Origin: Colletes latitarsis
Taxonomy: Eukaryota > Arthropoda > Insecta > Hymenoptera > Colletidae
Direction of reading: 5' to 3'
Assembly (NCBI RefSeq): GCF_051014445.1
Contig: NW_027488366.1
Span: forward strand, 21,036,001-21,100,000
Length of the DNA stretch: 64,000 bases
The stretch's first letter is position 1; each line of letters starts with the position of its first letter. Under the pieces are notes generated by a model. It was not told the origin of the DNA. It ran no database searches and saw only the letters and a list, made by a program, of their open reading frames with translations. Below, one piece after another: positions 1 through 13,100 of this stretch. The translations under genes were made by a program, and so were the position numbers.

Positions 1-1300
1 ACCTAGACCTAACATGCGCTGTCCTCTAAAATATTGATGGAAACCAGGTTTAATTGACTGTTTCAGTGTTGTACTTCATTACTACGTGATCCAATCCAGA
101 AAAAGCCCAGGATCTAGCCCTCAAGTATGAGAAATATGCGAAAGAATGAGCCTGATGAGAGAAAATCCCAGACCTAACCTAGACCTAACATGAATTATTC
201 TCTAAAATATTGGTCGAAACCAGGTTTAATTGACTGATTCAGTGTGGTCCCACATTACTACGTGATCCAAACCAGAAAAAACCCAGGATCCGTTCAACAA
301 GTATGTGAAGAATGTGAAATATGTGTCTGATGAGTGAAAATCCCGGGCCTAACCTAGACCTAACATGCGTTATCCTCAAAAATATTGATCGAAACGTGGT
401 TTAATCGACTGTTTCAGTGTGGTACCACATTACTATGTGATCCAAACCAGAAAATAACCCAGGATCTGTTCAACGAGTATGTGAAGTGTGCGAAAATATG
501 TGTCTGATGAGGTCAAATCCCAGACCATTCCCAGACTTAACTTGCGTTATCCTCTAAGATATTGATCGAAACCAGGTTTAATCGACTGCTTCAGTGTGGT
601 ACCAAATTACTACGTGATCCAAACCAGAAAAAAACCCAGGATCAGTTCAACAAGTATGAGAAGAATGCGAAAGTATGAGTCTGATGGGTGAAAATCCCAA
701 GGCCTACCTAGACCTAACATGCGTTATCCTCTAAAATATTGATCCAAACCAGGTTTAATGGACTGTTTCAGTGTGGTACCACATTACTACGTGATATAAA
801 CCAGAAAAAACCCAGGATCTCTTCAACAAGTATGTGAGAAACGCGAAAGTATGAGCCTGATGAGGGCGAATCCCAGACCTATGCCAGACCTAACTTGCGT
901 TATCCTCTAAAATATTGATCGAAACCAGGTTTAATTGACTGTTTCAGTGTGGTACCACATTAGTACATGAACCAAACCAGAAAAAACCCAGGATCCGTTC
1001 AACAAGTATGTGAACAATGCGAAAGTATGAGTCTCATGATCGAAAATCCCAGACCTAACCTAGACCTAACATGCGTTATCCTCTAAAATATTGATCCAAA
1101 CCAGGTTTAATGGACTGTTTCAGTGTGGTACCACTTTACTACGTGATCCAAAGCAGCAAAACCCTCGATCAGGTCAACATGTATGTTAAAACTGCGAAAG
1201 TATGACCCTGATCAAGGCAAATCCCAGGCCTAACCTAGACCTAACATGCGCTGTCCTCTAAAATATTGATGGAAACCTGGTTTAATTGACTGTTTCAGTG
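1..1300 (+). repeat. Satellite segment, diverged copy of 13377-14850
   Basis: Landmark variants match the later segment in order: CATGCGCTGTCC, CATGAATTATTC, GACTTAAC, GGGTGAAAAT and CATGATCGAAAA. The distance is 13376 bp on the left (76 monomers) and 13551 bp on the right (77 monomers), so the later copy has one extra monomer between about 14170 and 14350. Similarity ends near 1300, where this copy reads TTGTACTTG and the later copy GGTACCAC. Confidence 0.8.
1164..1230 (+). repeat. Diverged monomer class with CTCGATCAGG block (first of 11)
   Basis: In place of CAGGATC(C/T)GTTCAAC this monomer reads CTCGATCAGGTCAAC, then GTATGTTAAAACTGCG and GTATGACCCTGAT. The block starts at 1164, 5204, 9961, 13308, 14716, 19115, 27925, 38676, 51186, 56122 and 60174. 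Several spacings equal the higher-order distances (3347, 8810 and 8988 bp), so copies spread by block duplication. It is a good phasing marker. Confidence 0.88.
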
Positions 1301-2275
1301 TTGTACTTGATTACTACGTGATCCAATCCAGAAAAAGCCCAGGATCTAGCCATCAAGTATGAGAAATATGCGAAAGTATGAGCCTGCTGGGGGCAAATCC
1401 TAGACCTAAGCCAAACCTAACATGCGTTATCCTTTAAAATATTTATCAAGACCAGGTTTAATTGATTGATTCAGTGTGGTCCCACATTACTACGTGATCA
1501 AAACCAGAAAAAACCCAGGATCCGTTCAACAAGTATGTGAAGAATGCGAAATATGAGTCTGATGAGTGAAAATCCCGGGCCTAACCCAGACCTAAGATGC
1601 TTTATCCTCTAAAATATTTATCCAGAACAGGTTTAATTGAATGTTTCTGTGTGGTACCACATTACTATGTGATCCAAACCAGAAAATAACCCGGGATCTG
1701 TTCAACGAGTATGCGAAGTGTGCGAAAGTATGAGTCTGATGAGGGCAAACCCAGACCTATCCCAGACCTAACATGTGTTATCCTCTAAAATATTTATCAA
1801 GACCAGGTTTAATTGATTGTTTCAGTGTGTACCCACATTACTACGTGATCCAAACCAGAAAAAACCCAGGATCCGTTCAACAAGTATGTGAAGAATGCGA
1901 AAGTATGAGACTGATGAGTGAAAATCCCAGGCCTAACCCAGACCTAAGATGCTTTATCCTCTAAAATATTTATCCAGAACAGGTTTCATTGAATGTTTCA
2001 GTGTGGTACCACTTTACTACGTGATCCAATCAAGAAATAGCCCAGGATCTAGCCATGAAGTATGAGAAATATGCGATAGTAAGAGCCTGATGAGGGCAAA
2101 TCCTAGACCTATCCCAGACCTAACTTGCGTTATCCTCTAAAATATTGATCGAAACCAGGTTTAATTGACTGTTTCAGCGTGGTACCACATTACTACGTGA
2201 TACAATGCAGAAACAGCCCAGGATCTAGCCATGAAGTATGAGAAATATGCGAAAGTATGAGCCTGATGAGGGCAA
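1300..2275 (+). repeat. Mixed satellite monomers without a clear tandem higher-order unit
   Basis: About 5.5 monomers of several variant classes, including two with the CTAGCCATGAAG block. The stretch near 1390-1560 resembles 15290-15480, sharing CCTAAGCCAAACC and a GATCAAAACC variant. No multi-monomer period was seen inside it. No gene or non-satellite sequence is present. Confidence 0.75.
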
Positions 2276-3535
2276 TTCCTAGACGTAACCCAGACCTAAC
2301 ATGCGTTATCCTCTAAAATATTTATCAAGACCAGGTTTAATTGAATGTTTCAGTGTGGTACCACATTACTACGTGATCCAAACCAGACAAAAACCCAGGA
2401 TCCGTTCAACAAGTATGTGAGGAATGCGAAAGTATGAGTCTGATGAGTGAAAATCCCAGGCCTAACCTAGACCTAACATGCGTTGTCCTCAAAAATATTG
2501 ATCGAAACCTGGTTTAATCGACTGTTTCAGTGTGGTACCACATTACTATGTGATCCAAACCAGTAAAAACCCAGGATCTGTTCAACGAGTATGTGAAGTG
2601 TGCGAAAGTATGAGTCTGATGAGGGCAAATCCCAGACCTATCCCAGACCTAACATGCGTTATCCTCTAAAATATTTATCAAGACCAGGTTTAATTGATTG
2701 TTTCAGTGTGGACCCACATTACTACGTGATCCAAACCAGAAAAAACCCAGGATCCGTTCAACAGGTATGTGAAGAATGCGAAAGTATGAGTCTGATGAGT
2801 GAAAATCCCAGGCCTAACCTAGACCTAACATGCGTTATCCTAAAAAATATTGATCGAAACCTGGTTTAATCGACTGTTTCAGTGCGGTACCACATTACTA
2901 TGTGATCCAAACCAGAAGATAACCCAGGATCTGTTCAACGAGTATGTGAAGTGTGCGAAAGTATGAGTCTGATGAGCGCAAATCCCAGACCTATCCCAGA
3001 CCTAACATGCGTTATCCTCTAGAATATTTATCAAGACCAGGTTTAATTGATTGTTTCAGTGTGGACCCACATAACTACGTGATCCAAACCAGAAAAAACC
3101 CAGGATCCGTTCAACAAGTATGTGAAGAATGCGAAAGTATGAGTCTGATGAATGAAAAAACCAGGCCTGACCTAGACCTAACATGCGTTATCCTCTAAAA
3201 TATTGAGCGAAACCAGGTTTAATGGACTGTTTCAGTGTGGTACCACACTACTACGGGATCCAAACCAGAAAAAACCCAGGATCTGTTCAACAAGTATGTG
3301 AAAAACGCGACAGTATGGGCCTGATGAGGGCAAATCCCAGACCTATCCCAGACCTAACTTGCGTTGTCCTCTAAAATATTGATGGAAACCAGGTTCAATT
3401 GACTGTTTCAGTGTTGTACTTCATTACTACGTGATGCAATCCAGAAAAAGCTCAGGATCTAGCCATCAAGTATGAGAAATATGCGAAAGAATGAGCCTGA
3501 TGAGAGCAAATCCCAGACCTATCCCAGACCTAACT
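2275..3535 (+). repeat. Satellite block of about 7 monomers, first of four related copies
   Basis: It matches 6664-7925 at a distance of 4394 bp (25 monomers). Its inner part, 2580-3490, also matches 5740-6650 at 3160 bp and, further right, 10341 onward. Shared rare variants include a CTAAAAAATATTG patch, AGAAGATAACCC, GATGAGCGCAAAT and GATGAATGAAAAAACC. The right edge is near 3535, where this copy continues CTTGCGATATCC and the partner CTTGCGTTGTCC. Confidence 0.8.
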
Positions 3536-5420
3536 TGCGATATCCTCTAAAATATTGATCGAAACCAGGTTTAATTGACTGTTTTATTGTGGTACCACAC
3601 TACTACGGGATCCAAACCAGAAAAAACCCAGGATCTGTTCAACGAGTATGTGAAGAAAGCGAAAGTATGAGTCTGATGAGGGCTAATCCCAGACCTATCC
3701 CAGACCTAACTTGCGATATCCTCTAAAATATTGATCGAAACCAGGTTTAATTGACTGTTTTATTGTGGTACCACACTACTACGGGATCCAAACCAGAAAA
3801 AACCCAGGATCTGTTCAACAAGTATGTGAAAAACGCGAAAGTATGAGCCTGATGAGGGCAAATCCCAGACCTATCCCAGACCTAACATGCGTTATCCTCA
3901 AAAATATAGATCGAAACCTGGTTTAATCGACTGTTTCAGTGTGGTACCACATTACTATGTGATCCAAACCAGAAAATAACCCAGGACCTGTTCAACGGGT
4001 ATGTGAAGTGTGCGAAAGTATGAGTCTGATGAGGGCAAATCCCATACCTATCCCAGACCTAACATGCGTTATCCTCTAAAATATTTATCAAGACCAGGTT
4101 TAATTGATTGTTTCACTGTGGACCCACATTACTACGTGATCCAAACCAGAAAAAACCCAGCATCCGTTCAACACGTATGTGAAGAATGCGAAAGTATGAG
4201 TCTGATGAGTGAAAATCCCAGGCCTGACCTAGACCTAACATGCGTTATCCTCTAAAATATTGAGTGAAACCAGGTTTAATCGACTGTTTCAGTGTGGTAC
4301 CACATTTCTATGTGATCCAAACCAGAAAATAACCCAGGATCTGTTCAACGAGTATGTGAAGTGTGCGAAAGTATGTGTCTGATGAGGTCAAATCCCAGAC
4401 CATTCCCAGACTTAACTTGCGTTATCCTCTAAGATATTGATCGAAACCAGGTTTAATCGACTGCTTCAGTGTGGTACCAAATTACTACGTGATCCAAACC
4501 AGAAAAAACCCAGGATCAGTTCAACAAGTATGAGAAGAATGCGAAAGTATGAGTCTGATGAGTGAAAATCCCAGGGCTAACCTAGACCTAACATGCGTTA
4601 TCTTCTAAGCAATTGATCCAAACCAGCTTTAATGGACTGTTTCAGTGTGGTACCACACTACTACGTGATACAAACCAGAAAAAACCCAGGATCTGTTCAA
4701 CAAGTATGTGAAAAACGCGAAAGTATGAGCCTGATGAGGGCGAATCCCAGACCTATGCCAGACCTAACTTGCGTTATCCTCTAAAATATTGATCGAAACC
4801 AGGTTTAATTGACTGTTTCAGCGTGGTACCACATTACTACGTGATACAAACCAGAAACAGCCCAGGATCTAGCCATGAAGTATGAGAAATATGCGAAAGA
4901 ATGAGCCTGCTGGGGGCAAATCCTAGACCTAAGCCAAACCTAACATGCGTTAACCTCTAAAATATTTATCAAGACCAGGTTTAATTGATTGTTTCAGTGT
5001 GGTACCACATTACTACATGAACCAAACCAGAAAAAACCCAGGATCCGTTCAACAAGTATGTGAAGAATGCGAAAGTATGAGTCTCATGAGCGCAAATCCC
5101 AGACCTAACATGCGTTATCCTCTAAAATATTGATCCAAACCAGGTTTAATGGACTGTTTCAGTGTGGTACCACTTTACTACGTGATCCAAAGCCGAAAAA
5201 ACCCTCGATCAGGTCAACATGTATGTTAAAACTGCGAAAGTATGACCCTGATCAGGGCAATTCCCAGGCCTAACCTAAACCTAACATGCGCTGTCCTCTA
5301 AAATATTGATGCAAACCAGGTTTAATTGACTGTTTCAGTGTTGTACTTCATTACTACGTGATCCAATCCAGAAAAAGCCCAGGATCTAGCCCTCAAGTAT
5401 GAGAAATATGCGAAAGAATG
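3535..5420 (+). repeat. Satellite segment related to 8280-10180
   Basis: The two copies line up at 4746 bp (27 monomers) from the GTTTTATTGTGG variant at 3581 (partner 8327) onward. After 5106 the distance becomes 4757 bp, because this copy lost 11 bp at the monomer junction there. Rare shared variants include CCATACCTATCCC, TTTCACTGTGG, a TCTAAGCAATTG patch and the diverged CTCGATCAGG monomer. Confidence 0.8.
5096..5106 (+). repeat. Contracted monomer junction with one 11-bp unit missing
   Basis: Most junctions hold two imperfect 11-bp units before AACATG, such as ATCCCAGACCT followed by AACCTAGACCT. Here only one unit, ATCCCAGACCT, stands before AACATGCG, so the monomer is about 165 bp. 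The partner copy at about 9842-9870 keeps both units, and the distance between copies changes from 4746 to 4757 bp exactly at this point. This is a clean loss of one 11-bp unit. Confidence 0.88.
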
Positions 5421-6662
5421 AGCCTGATGAGAGAAAATCCCAGACCTAACCTAGACCTAACATGAATTATTCTCTAAAATATTGGTCGAAACCAGGTTTA
5501 ATTGACTGATTCAGTGTGGTCCCACATTACTACGTGATCCAAACCAGAAAAAACCCAGGATCCGTTCAACAAGTATGTGAAGAATGTGAAATATGTGTCT
5601 GATGAGTGAAAATCCCGGGCCTAACCTAGACCTAACATGCGTTATCCTCAAAAATATTGATCGAAACGTGGTTTAATCGACTGTTTCAGTGTGGTGCCAC
5701 ATTACTATGTGATCCAAACCAGAAAAAAACCCAGGATCTGTTCAACGAGAATGTGAAGTGTGCGAAAGTATGAGTCTGATGAGGGCAAATCCCAGACCTA
5801 TCCCAGACCTAACATGCGTTATCCTCTAAAATATTTATCAAGACCAGGTTTAATTGATTGTTTCAGTGTGGACCCACATTACTGCGTGATCCAAACCAGA
5901 AAAAACCCAGGATCCGTTCAACAGGTATGTGAAGAATGCGAAAGTATGAGTCTGATGAGTGAAAATCCCAGGCCTAACCTAGACCTAACATGCGTTATCC
6001 TAAAAAATATTGATCGAAACCTGGTTTAATCGACAGTTTCAGTGCGGTACCACATTACTATGTGATCCAAACCAGAAGATAACCCAGGATCTGTTCAACG
6101 AGTATGTGAAGTGTGCGAAAGTATGAGTCTGATGAGCGCAAATCCCAGACCTATCCCAGACCTAACATGCGTTATCCTCTAAAATATTTATCAAGACCAG
6201 GTTTAATTGATTGTTTCAGTGTGGACCCACATAACTACGTGATCCAAACCAGAAAAAACCCAGGATCCGTTCAACAAGTATGTGAAGAATGCGCAAGTAT
6301 GAGTCTGATGAATGAAAAAACCAGGCCTGACCTAGACCTAACGTGCGTTATCCTCTAAAATATTGAGCGAAACCAGGTTTAATGGACTGTTTCAGTGTGG
6401 TACCACACTACTACGGGATCCAAACCAGAAAAAACCCGGGATCTGTTCAACAAGTATGTGAAAAACGCGACAGTATGGGCCTGATGAGGGCAAATCCCAG
6501 ACCTATCCCAGACCTAACTTGCGTTGTCCTCTAAAATATTGATGGAAACCAGGTTTAATTGACTGTTTCAGTGTTGTACTTCATTACTACGTGATGCAAT
6601 CCAGAAAAAGCTCAGGATCTAGCCATCAAGTATGAGAAATATGCGAAAGAATGAGCCTGATG
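5420..6662 (+). repeat. Satellite junction segment and second copy of the 2580-3490 block
   Basis: 5420-5740 matches 128-480 and 13534-13870 (CATGAATTATTC, then GAAATATGTGTCTG, then GTGGTTTAATCG or its variant). From about 5740 the text switches to the block seen at 2580-3490 (distance 3160 bp) and 6994 onward (distance 1234 bp, 7 monomers). Near 6662 it switches again, from GAGAGCAAATCC to the CTAGACGTAACC variant. The switches occur inside monomers without loss of monomer phase. Confidence 0.75.
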
Positions 6663-6839
6663 AGAGCAAATCCTAGACGTAACCCAGACCTAACATGCGT
6701 TATCCTCTAAAATATTTATCAAGACCAGGTTTAATTGAATGTTTCAGTGTGGTACCACATTACTACGTGATCCAAACCAGACAAAAACCCAGGATCCGTT
6801 CAACAAGTATGTGAGGAATGCGAAAGTATGAGTCTGATG

Positions 6840-9800
6840 AGTGAAAATCCCAGGCCTAACCTAGACCTAACATGCGTTGTCCTCAAAAATATTGATCGAA
6901 ACCTGGTTTAATCGACTGTTTCAGTGTGGTACCACATTACTATGTGATCCAAACCAGTAAAAACCCAGGATCTGTTCAACGAGTATGTGAAGTGTGCGAA
7001 AGTATGAGTCTGATGAGGGCAAATCCCAGACCTATCCCAGACCTAACATGCGTTACCCTCTAAAATATTTATCAAGACCAGGTTTAATTGATTGTTTCGG
7101 TGTGGACCCACATTACTACGTGATCCAAACCAGAAAAAACCCAGGATCCGTTCAACGGGTATGTGAAGAATGCGAAAGTATGAGTCTGATGAGTGAAAAT
7201 CCCAGGCCTAACCTAGACCTAACATGCGTTATCCTAAAAAATATTGATCGAAACCTGGTTTAATCGACTGTTTCAGTGCGGTCCCACATTACTATGTGAT
7301 CCAAACCAGAAGATAACCCAGGATCTGTTCAACGAGTATGTGAAGTGTGCGAAAGTATGAGTCTGATGAGCGCAAATCCCAGACCTATCCCAGACCTAAC
7401 ATGCGTTATCCTCTAGAATATTTATCAAGACCAGGTTTAATTGATTGTTTCAGTGTGGACCCACATAACTACGTGATCCAAACCAGAAAAAACCCAGGAT
7501 CCGTTCAACAAGTATGTGAAGAATGCGAAAGTATGAGTCTGATGAATGAAAAAACCAGGCCTGACCTAGACCTAACATGCGTTATCCTCTAAAATATTGA
7601 GCGAAACCTGGTTTAATGGACTGTTTCAGTGTGGTACCACACTACTACGGGATCCAAACCAGAAAAAACCCAGGATCTGTTCAACAAGTATGTGAAAAAC
7701 GCGACAGTATGGGCCTGATGAGGGCAAATCCCAGACCTATCCCAGACCTAACTTGCGTTGTCCTCTAAAATATTGATGGAAACCAGGTTCAATTGACTGT
7801 TTCAGTGTTGTACTTCATTACTACGTGATGCAATCCAGAAAAGCTCAGGATCTAGCCAACAAGTATGAGAAATATGCGAAAGAATGAGCCTGATGAGAGC
7901 AAATCCCAGACCTATCCCAGACCTAACTTGCGTTGTCCTCTAAAACATTGATGGAACCCAGGTTTAATTGACTGTTTCAGTGTTGTACTTCATTACTACG
8001 TGATGCAATCCAGAAAAAGCTCAGGATCTAGCCATCAAGTATGAGAAATATGCGAAAGAATGAGCCTGATGAGAGCAAATCCCAGACCTATCCCAGACCT
8101 AACATGCGTTATCCTCAAAAATATTGTTCGAAACCTGGTTTAATCGACTGTTTCAGTGTGGTACCACATTACTATGTGATCCAAACCAGAAAATAACACA
8201 GGATCTGTTCAACGAGTATGTGAAGAAAGCGAAAGTATGAGTCTGATGAGGGCTAATCCCAGACCTATCCCAGACCTAACTTGCGATATCCTCTAAAATA
8301 TTGATCGAAACCAGGTTTAATTGACTGTTTTATTGTGGTACCACACTACTACGGGATCCAAACCAGAAAAAACCCAGGATCTGTTCAACGAGTATGTGAA
8401 GAAAGCGAAAGTATGAGTCTGATGAGGGCTAATCCCAGACCTATCCCAGACCTAACTTGCGATATCCTCTAAAATATTGATCGAAACCAGGTTTAATTGA
8501 CTGTTTTATTGTGGTACCACACTACTACGGGATCCAAACCAGAAAAAACCCAGGATCTGTTCAACAAGTATGTGAAAAACGCGAAAGTATGAGCCTGATG
8601 AGGGCAAATCCCAGACCTATCCCAGACCTAACATGCGTTATCCTCAAAAATATAGATCGAAACCTGGTTTAATCGACTGTTTCAGTGTGGTACCACATTA
8701 CTATGTGATCCAAACCAGAAAATAACCCAGGACCTGTTCAACGGGTATGTGAAGTGTGCGAAAGTATGAGTCTGATGAGGGCAAATCCCATACCTATCCC
8801 AGACCTAACATGCGTTATCCTCTAAAATATTTATCAAGACCAGGTTTAATTGATTGTTTCACTGTGGACCCACATTACTACGTGATCCAAACCAGAAAAA
8901 ACCCAGCATCCGTTCAACACGTATGTGAAGAATGCGAAAGTATGAGTCTGATGAGTGAAAATCCCAGGCCTGACCTAGACCTAACATGCGTTATCCTCTA
9001 AAATATTGAGTGAAACCAGGTTTAATCGACTGTTTCAGTGTGGTACCACATTACTATGTGATCCAAACCAGAAAATAACCCAGGATCTGTTCAACGAGTA
9101 TGTGAAGTGTGCGAAAGTATGTGTCTGATGAGGTCAAATCCCAGACCATTCCCAGACTTAACTTGCGTTATCCTCTAAGATATTGATCGAAACCAGGTTT
9201 AATCGACTGCTTCAGTGTGGTACCAAATTACTACGTGATCCAAACCAGAAAAAACCCAGGATCAGTTCAACAAGTATGAGAAGAATGCGAAAGTATGAGT
9301 CTGATGAGTGAAAATCCCAGGGCTAACCTAGACCTAACATGCGTTATCTTCTAAGCAATTGATCCAAACCAGCTTTAATGGACTGTTTCAGTGTGGTACC
9401 ACACTACTACGTGATACAAACCAGAAAAAACCCAGGATCTGTTCAACAAGTATGTGAAAAACGCGAAAGTATGAGCCTGATGAGGGCGAATCCCAGACCT
9501 ATGCCAGACCTAACTTGCGTTATCCTCTAAAATATTGATCGAAACCAGGTTTAATTGACTGTTTCAGCGTGGTACCACATTACTACGTGATACAAACCAG
9601 AAACAGCCCAGGATCTAGCCATGAAGTATGAGAAATTTGCGAAAGAATGAGCCTGCTGGGGGCAAATCCTAGACCTAAGCCAAACCTAACATGCGTTATC
9701 CTCTAAAATATTTATCAAGACCAGGTTTAATTGATTGTTTCAGTGTGGTACCACATTACTACATGAACCAAACCAGAAAAAACCCAGGATCCGTTCAACA

Positions 9801-10186
9801 AGTATGTGAAGATTGCGAAAGTTTGAGTCTCATGAGCGCAAATCCCAGACCTAACCTAGACCTAACATGCGTTATCCTCTAAAATATTGATCCAAACCAG
9901 GTTTAATGGACTGTTTCAGTGTGGTACCACTTTACTACGTGATCCAAAGCAGAAAAAACCCTCGATCAGGTCAACATGTATGTTAAAACTGCGAAAGTAT
10001 GACCCTGATCAGGGCAATTCCCAGGCCTAACCTAGACCTAACATGCGCTGTCCTCTAAAATATTGATGGAAACCAGGTTTAATTGACTGTTTCAGTGTTG
10101 TACTTCATTACTACGTGATCCAATCCAGAAAAAGCCCAGGATCTAGCCCTCAAGTATGAGAAATATGCGAAAGAATGAGCCTGATG
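6840..10186 (+). repeat. 19-monomer higher-order repeat unit, copy 1 (3347 bp)
   Basis: Every landmark in this span recurs 3347 bp later, for example the block at 6994 at 10341, 7347 at 10694, 8756 at 12103, 9691 at 13038, and the CTCGATCAGG monomer at 9961 at 13308. 3347 bp is 19 monomers. The unit holds at least six variant classes, and its monomers are much less alike to each other than the two unit copies are. This is the standard signature of a higher-order repeat. Confidence 0.9.
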
Positions 10187-13100
10187 AGTGAAAATCCCAG
10201 GCCTAACCTAGACCTAACATGCGTTGTCCTCAAAAATATTGATCGAAACCTGGTTTAATCGACTGTTTCAGTGTGGTACCACATTACTATGTGATCCAAA
10301 CCAGTAAAAACCCAGGATCTGTTCAACGAGTATGTGAAGTGTGCGAAAGTATGAGTCTGATGAGGGCAAATCCCAGACCTATCCCAGACCTAACATGCGT
10401 TACCCTCTAAAATATTCATCAAGACCAGGTTTAATTGATTGTTTCGGTGTGGACCCACATTACTACGTGATCCAAACCAGAAAAAACCCAGGATCCGTTC
10501 AACAGGTATGTGAAGAATGCGAAAGTATGAGTCTGATGAGTGAAAATCCCAGGCCTAACCTAGACCTAACATGCGTTATCCTAAAAAATATTGATCGAAA
10601 CCTGGTTTAAACGACTGTTTCAGTGCGGTACCACATTACTATGTGATCCAAACCAGAAGATAACCCAGGATCTGTTCAACGAGTATGTGAAGTGTGCGAA
10701 AGTATGAGTCTGATGAGCGCAAATCCCAGACCTATCCCAGACCTAACATGCGTTATCCTCTAGAATATTTATCAAGACCAGGTTTAGTTGATTGTTTCAG
10801 TGTGGACCCACATAACTACGTGATCCAAACCAGAAAAAACCCAGGATCCGTTCAACAAGTATGTGAAGAATGCGAAAGTATGAGTCTGATGAATGAAAAA
10901 ACCAGGCCTGACCTAGACCTAACATGCGTTATCCTCTAAAATATTGAGCGAAACCAGGTTTAATGGACTGTTTCAGTGTGGTACCACACTACTACGGGAT
11001 CCAAACCAGAAAAAACCCAGGATCTGTTCAACAAGTATGTGAAAAACGCGACAGTATGGGCCTGATGAGGGCAAATCCCAGACCTATCCCAGACCTAACT
11101 TGCGTTGTCCTCTAAAATATTGATGGAAACCAGGTTCAATTGACTGTTTCAGTGTTGTACTTCATTACTACGTGATGCAATCCAGAAAAGCTCAGGATCT
11201 AGCCAACAAGTATGAGAAATATGCGAAAGAATGAGCCTGATGAGAGCAAATCCCAGACCTATCCCAGACCTAACTTGCGTTGTCCTCTAAAACATTGATG
11301 GAACCCAGGTTTAATTGACTGTTTCAGTGTTGTACTTCATTACTACGTGATGCAATCCAGAAAAAGCTCAGGATCTAGCCATCAAGTATGAGAAATATGC
11401 GAAAGAATGAGCCTGATGAGAGCAAATCCCAGACCTATCCCAGACCTAACATGCGTTATCCTCAAAAATATTGTTCGAAACCTGGTTTAATCGACTGTTT
11501 CAGTGTGGTACCACATTACTATGTGATCCAAACCAGAAAATAACACAGGATCTGTTCAACGAGTATGTGAAGAAAGCGAAAGTATGAGTCTGATGAGGGC
11601 TAATCCCAGACCTATCCCAGACCTAACTTGCGATATCCTCTAAAATATTGATCGAAACCAGGTTTAATTGACTGTTTTATTGTGGTACCACACTACTACG
11701 GGATCCAAACCAGAAAAAACCCAGGATCTGTTCAACGAGTATGTGAAGAAAGCGAAAGTATGAGTCTGATGAGGGCTAATCCCAGACCTATCCCAGACCT
11801 AACTTGCGATATCCTCTAAAATATTGATCGAAACCATGTTTAATTGACTGTTTTATTGTGGTACCACACTACTACGGGATCCAAACCAGAAAAAACCCAG
11901 GATCTGTTCAACAAGTATGTGAAAAACGCGAAAGTATGAGCCTGATGAGGGCAAATCCCAGACCTATCCCAGACCTAACATGCGTTATCCTCAAAAATAT
12001 AGATCGAAACCTGGTTTAATCGACTGTTTCAGTGTGGTACCACATTACTATGTGATCCAAACCAGAAAATAACCCAGGACCTGTTCAACGGGTATGTGAA
12101 GTGTGCGAAAGTATGAGTCTGATGAGGGCAAATCCCATACCTATCCCAGACCTAACATGCGTTAGCCTCTAAAATATTTATCAAGACCAGGTTTAATTGA
12201 TTGTTTCACTGTGGACCCACATTACTACGTGATCCAAACCAGAAAAAACCCAGCATCCGTTCAACACGTATGTGAAGAATGCGAAAGTATGAGTCTGATG
12301 AGTGAAAATCCCAGGCCTGACCTAGACCTAACATGCTTTATCCTCTAAAATATTGAGTGAAACCAGGTTTAATCGACTGTTTCAGTGTGGTACCACATTA
12401 CTATGTGATCCAAACCAGAAAATAACCCAGGCTCTGTTCAACGAGTATGTGAAGTGTGCGAAAGTATGTGTCTGATGAGGTCAAATCCCAGACCATTCCC
12501 AGACTTAACTTGCGTTATCCTCTAAGATATTGATCGAAACCAGGTTTAATCGACTGCTTCAGTGTGGTACCAAATTACTACGTGATCCAAACCAGAAAAA
12601 ACCCAGGATCAGTTCAACAAGTATGAGAAGAATGCGAAAGTATGAGTCTGATGAGTGAAAATCCCAGGGCTAACCTAGACCTAACATGCGTTATCCTCTA
12701 AGCAATTGATCCAAACCAGCTTTAATGGGCTGTTTCAGTGTGGTACCACACTACTACGTGATACAAACCAGAAAAAACCCAGGATCTGTTCAACAAGTAT
12801 GTGAAAAACGCGAAAGTATGAGCCTGATGAGGGCGAATCCCAGACCTATGCCAGACCTAACTTGCGTTATCCTCTAAAATATTGATCGAAACCAGGTTTA
12901 ATTGACTGTTTCAGCGTGGTACCACATTACTACGTGATACAAACCAGAAACAGCCCAAGATCTAGCCATGAGGTATGAGAAATATGCGAAAGTATGAGCC
13001 TGCTGGGGGCAAATCCTAGACCTAAGCCAAACCTAACATGCGTTATCCTCTAAAATATTTATCAAGACCAGGTTTAATTGATTGTTTCAGTGTGGTACCA

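Noticed and set aside
2750..2760. Short inverted repeat GATCC to GGATC around the A-rich stretch as a hairpin or terminator
   Set aside because: The stem is only 5-6 bp with a loop of about 17 bases and no T-tract; it is not convincing as a structured element.
2600..2869. Open frames of 63-92 codons with a recurring peptide, about 85 of them along the window, some using GTG starts
   Set aside because: They are the same monomer text in the same phase, ending at the same TAA in the CTCTAAAATATT patch or its neighbour. The monomer is 176 bp, not divisible by 3, so the frame is lost each repeat. They have no ribosome site, domain or codon signal beyond the repeat itself.
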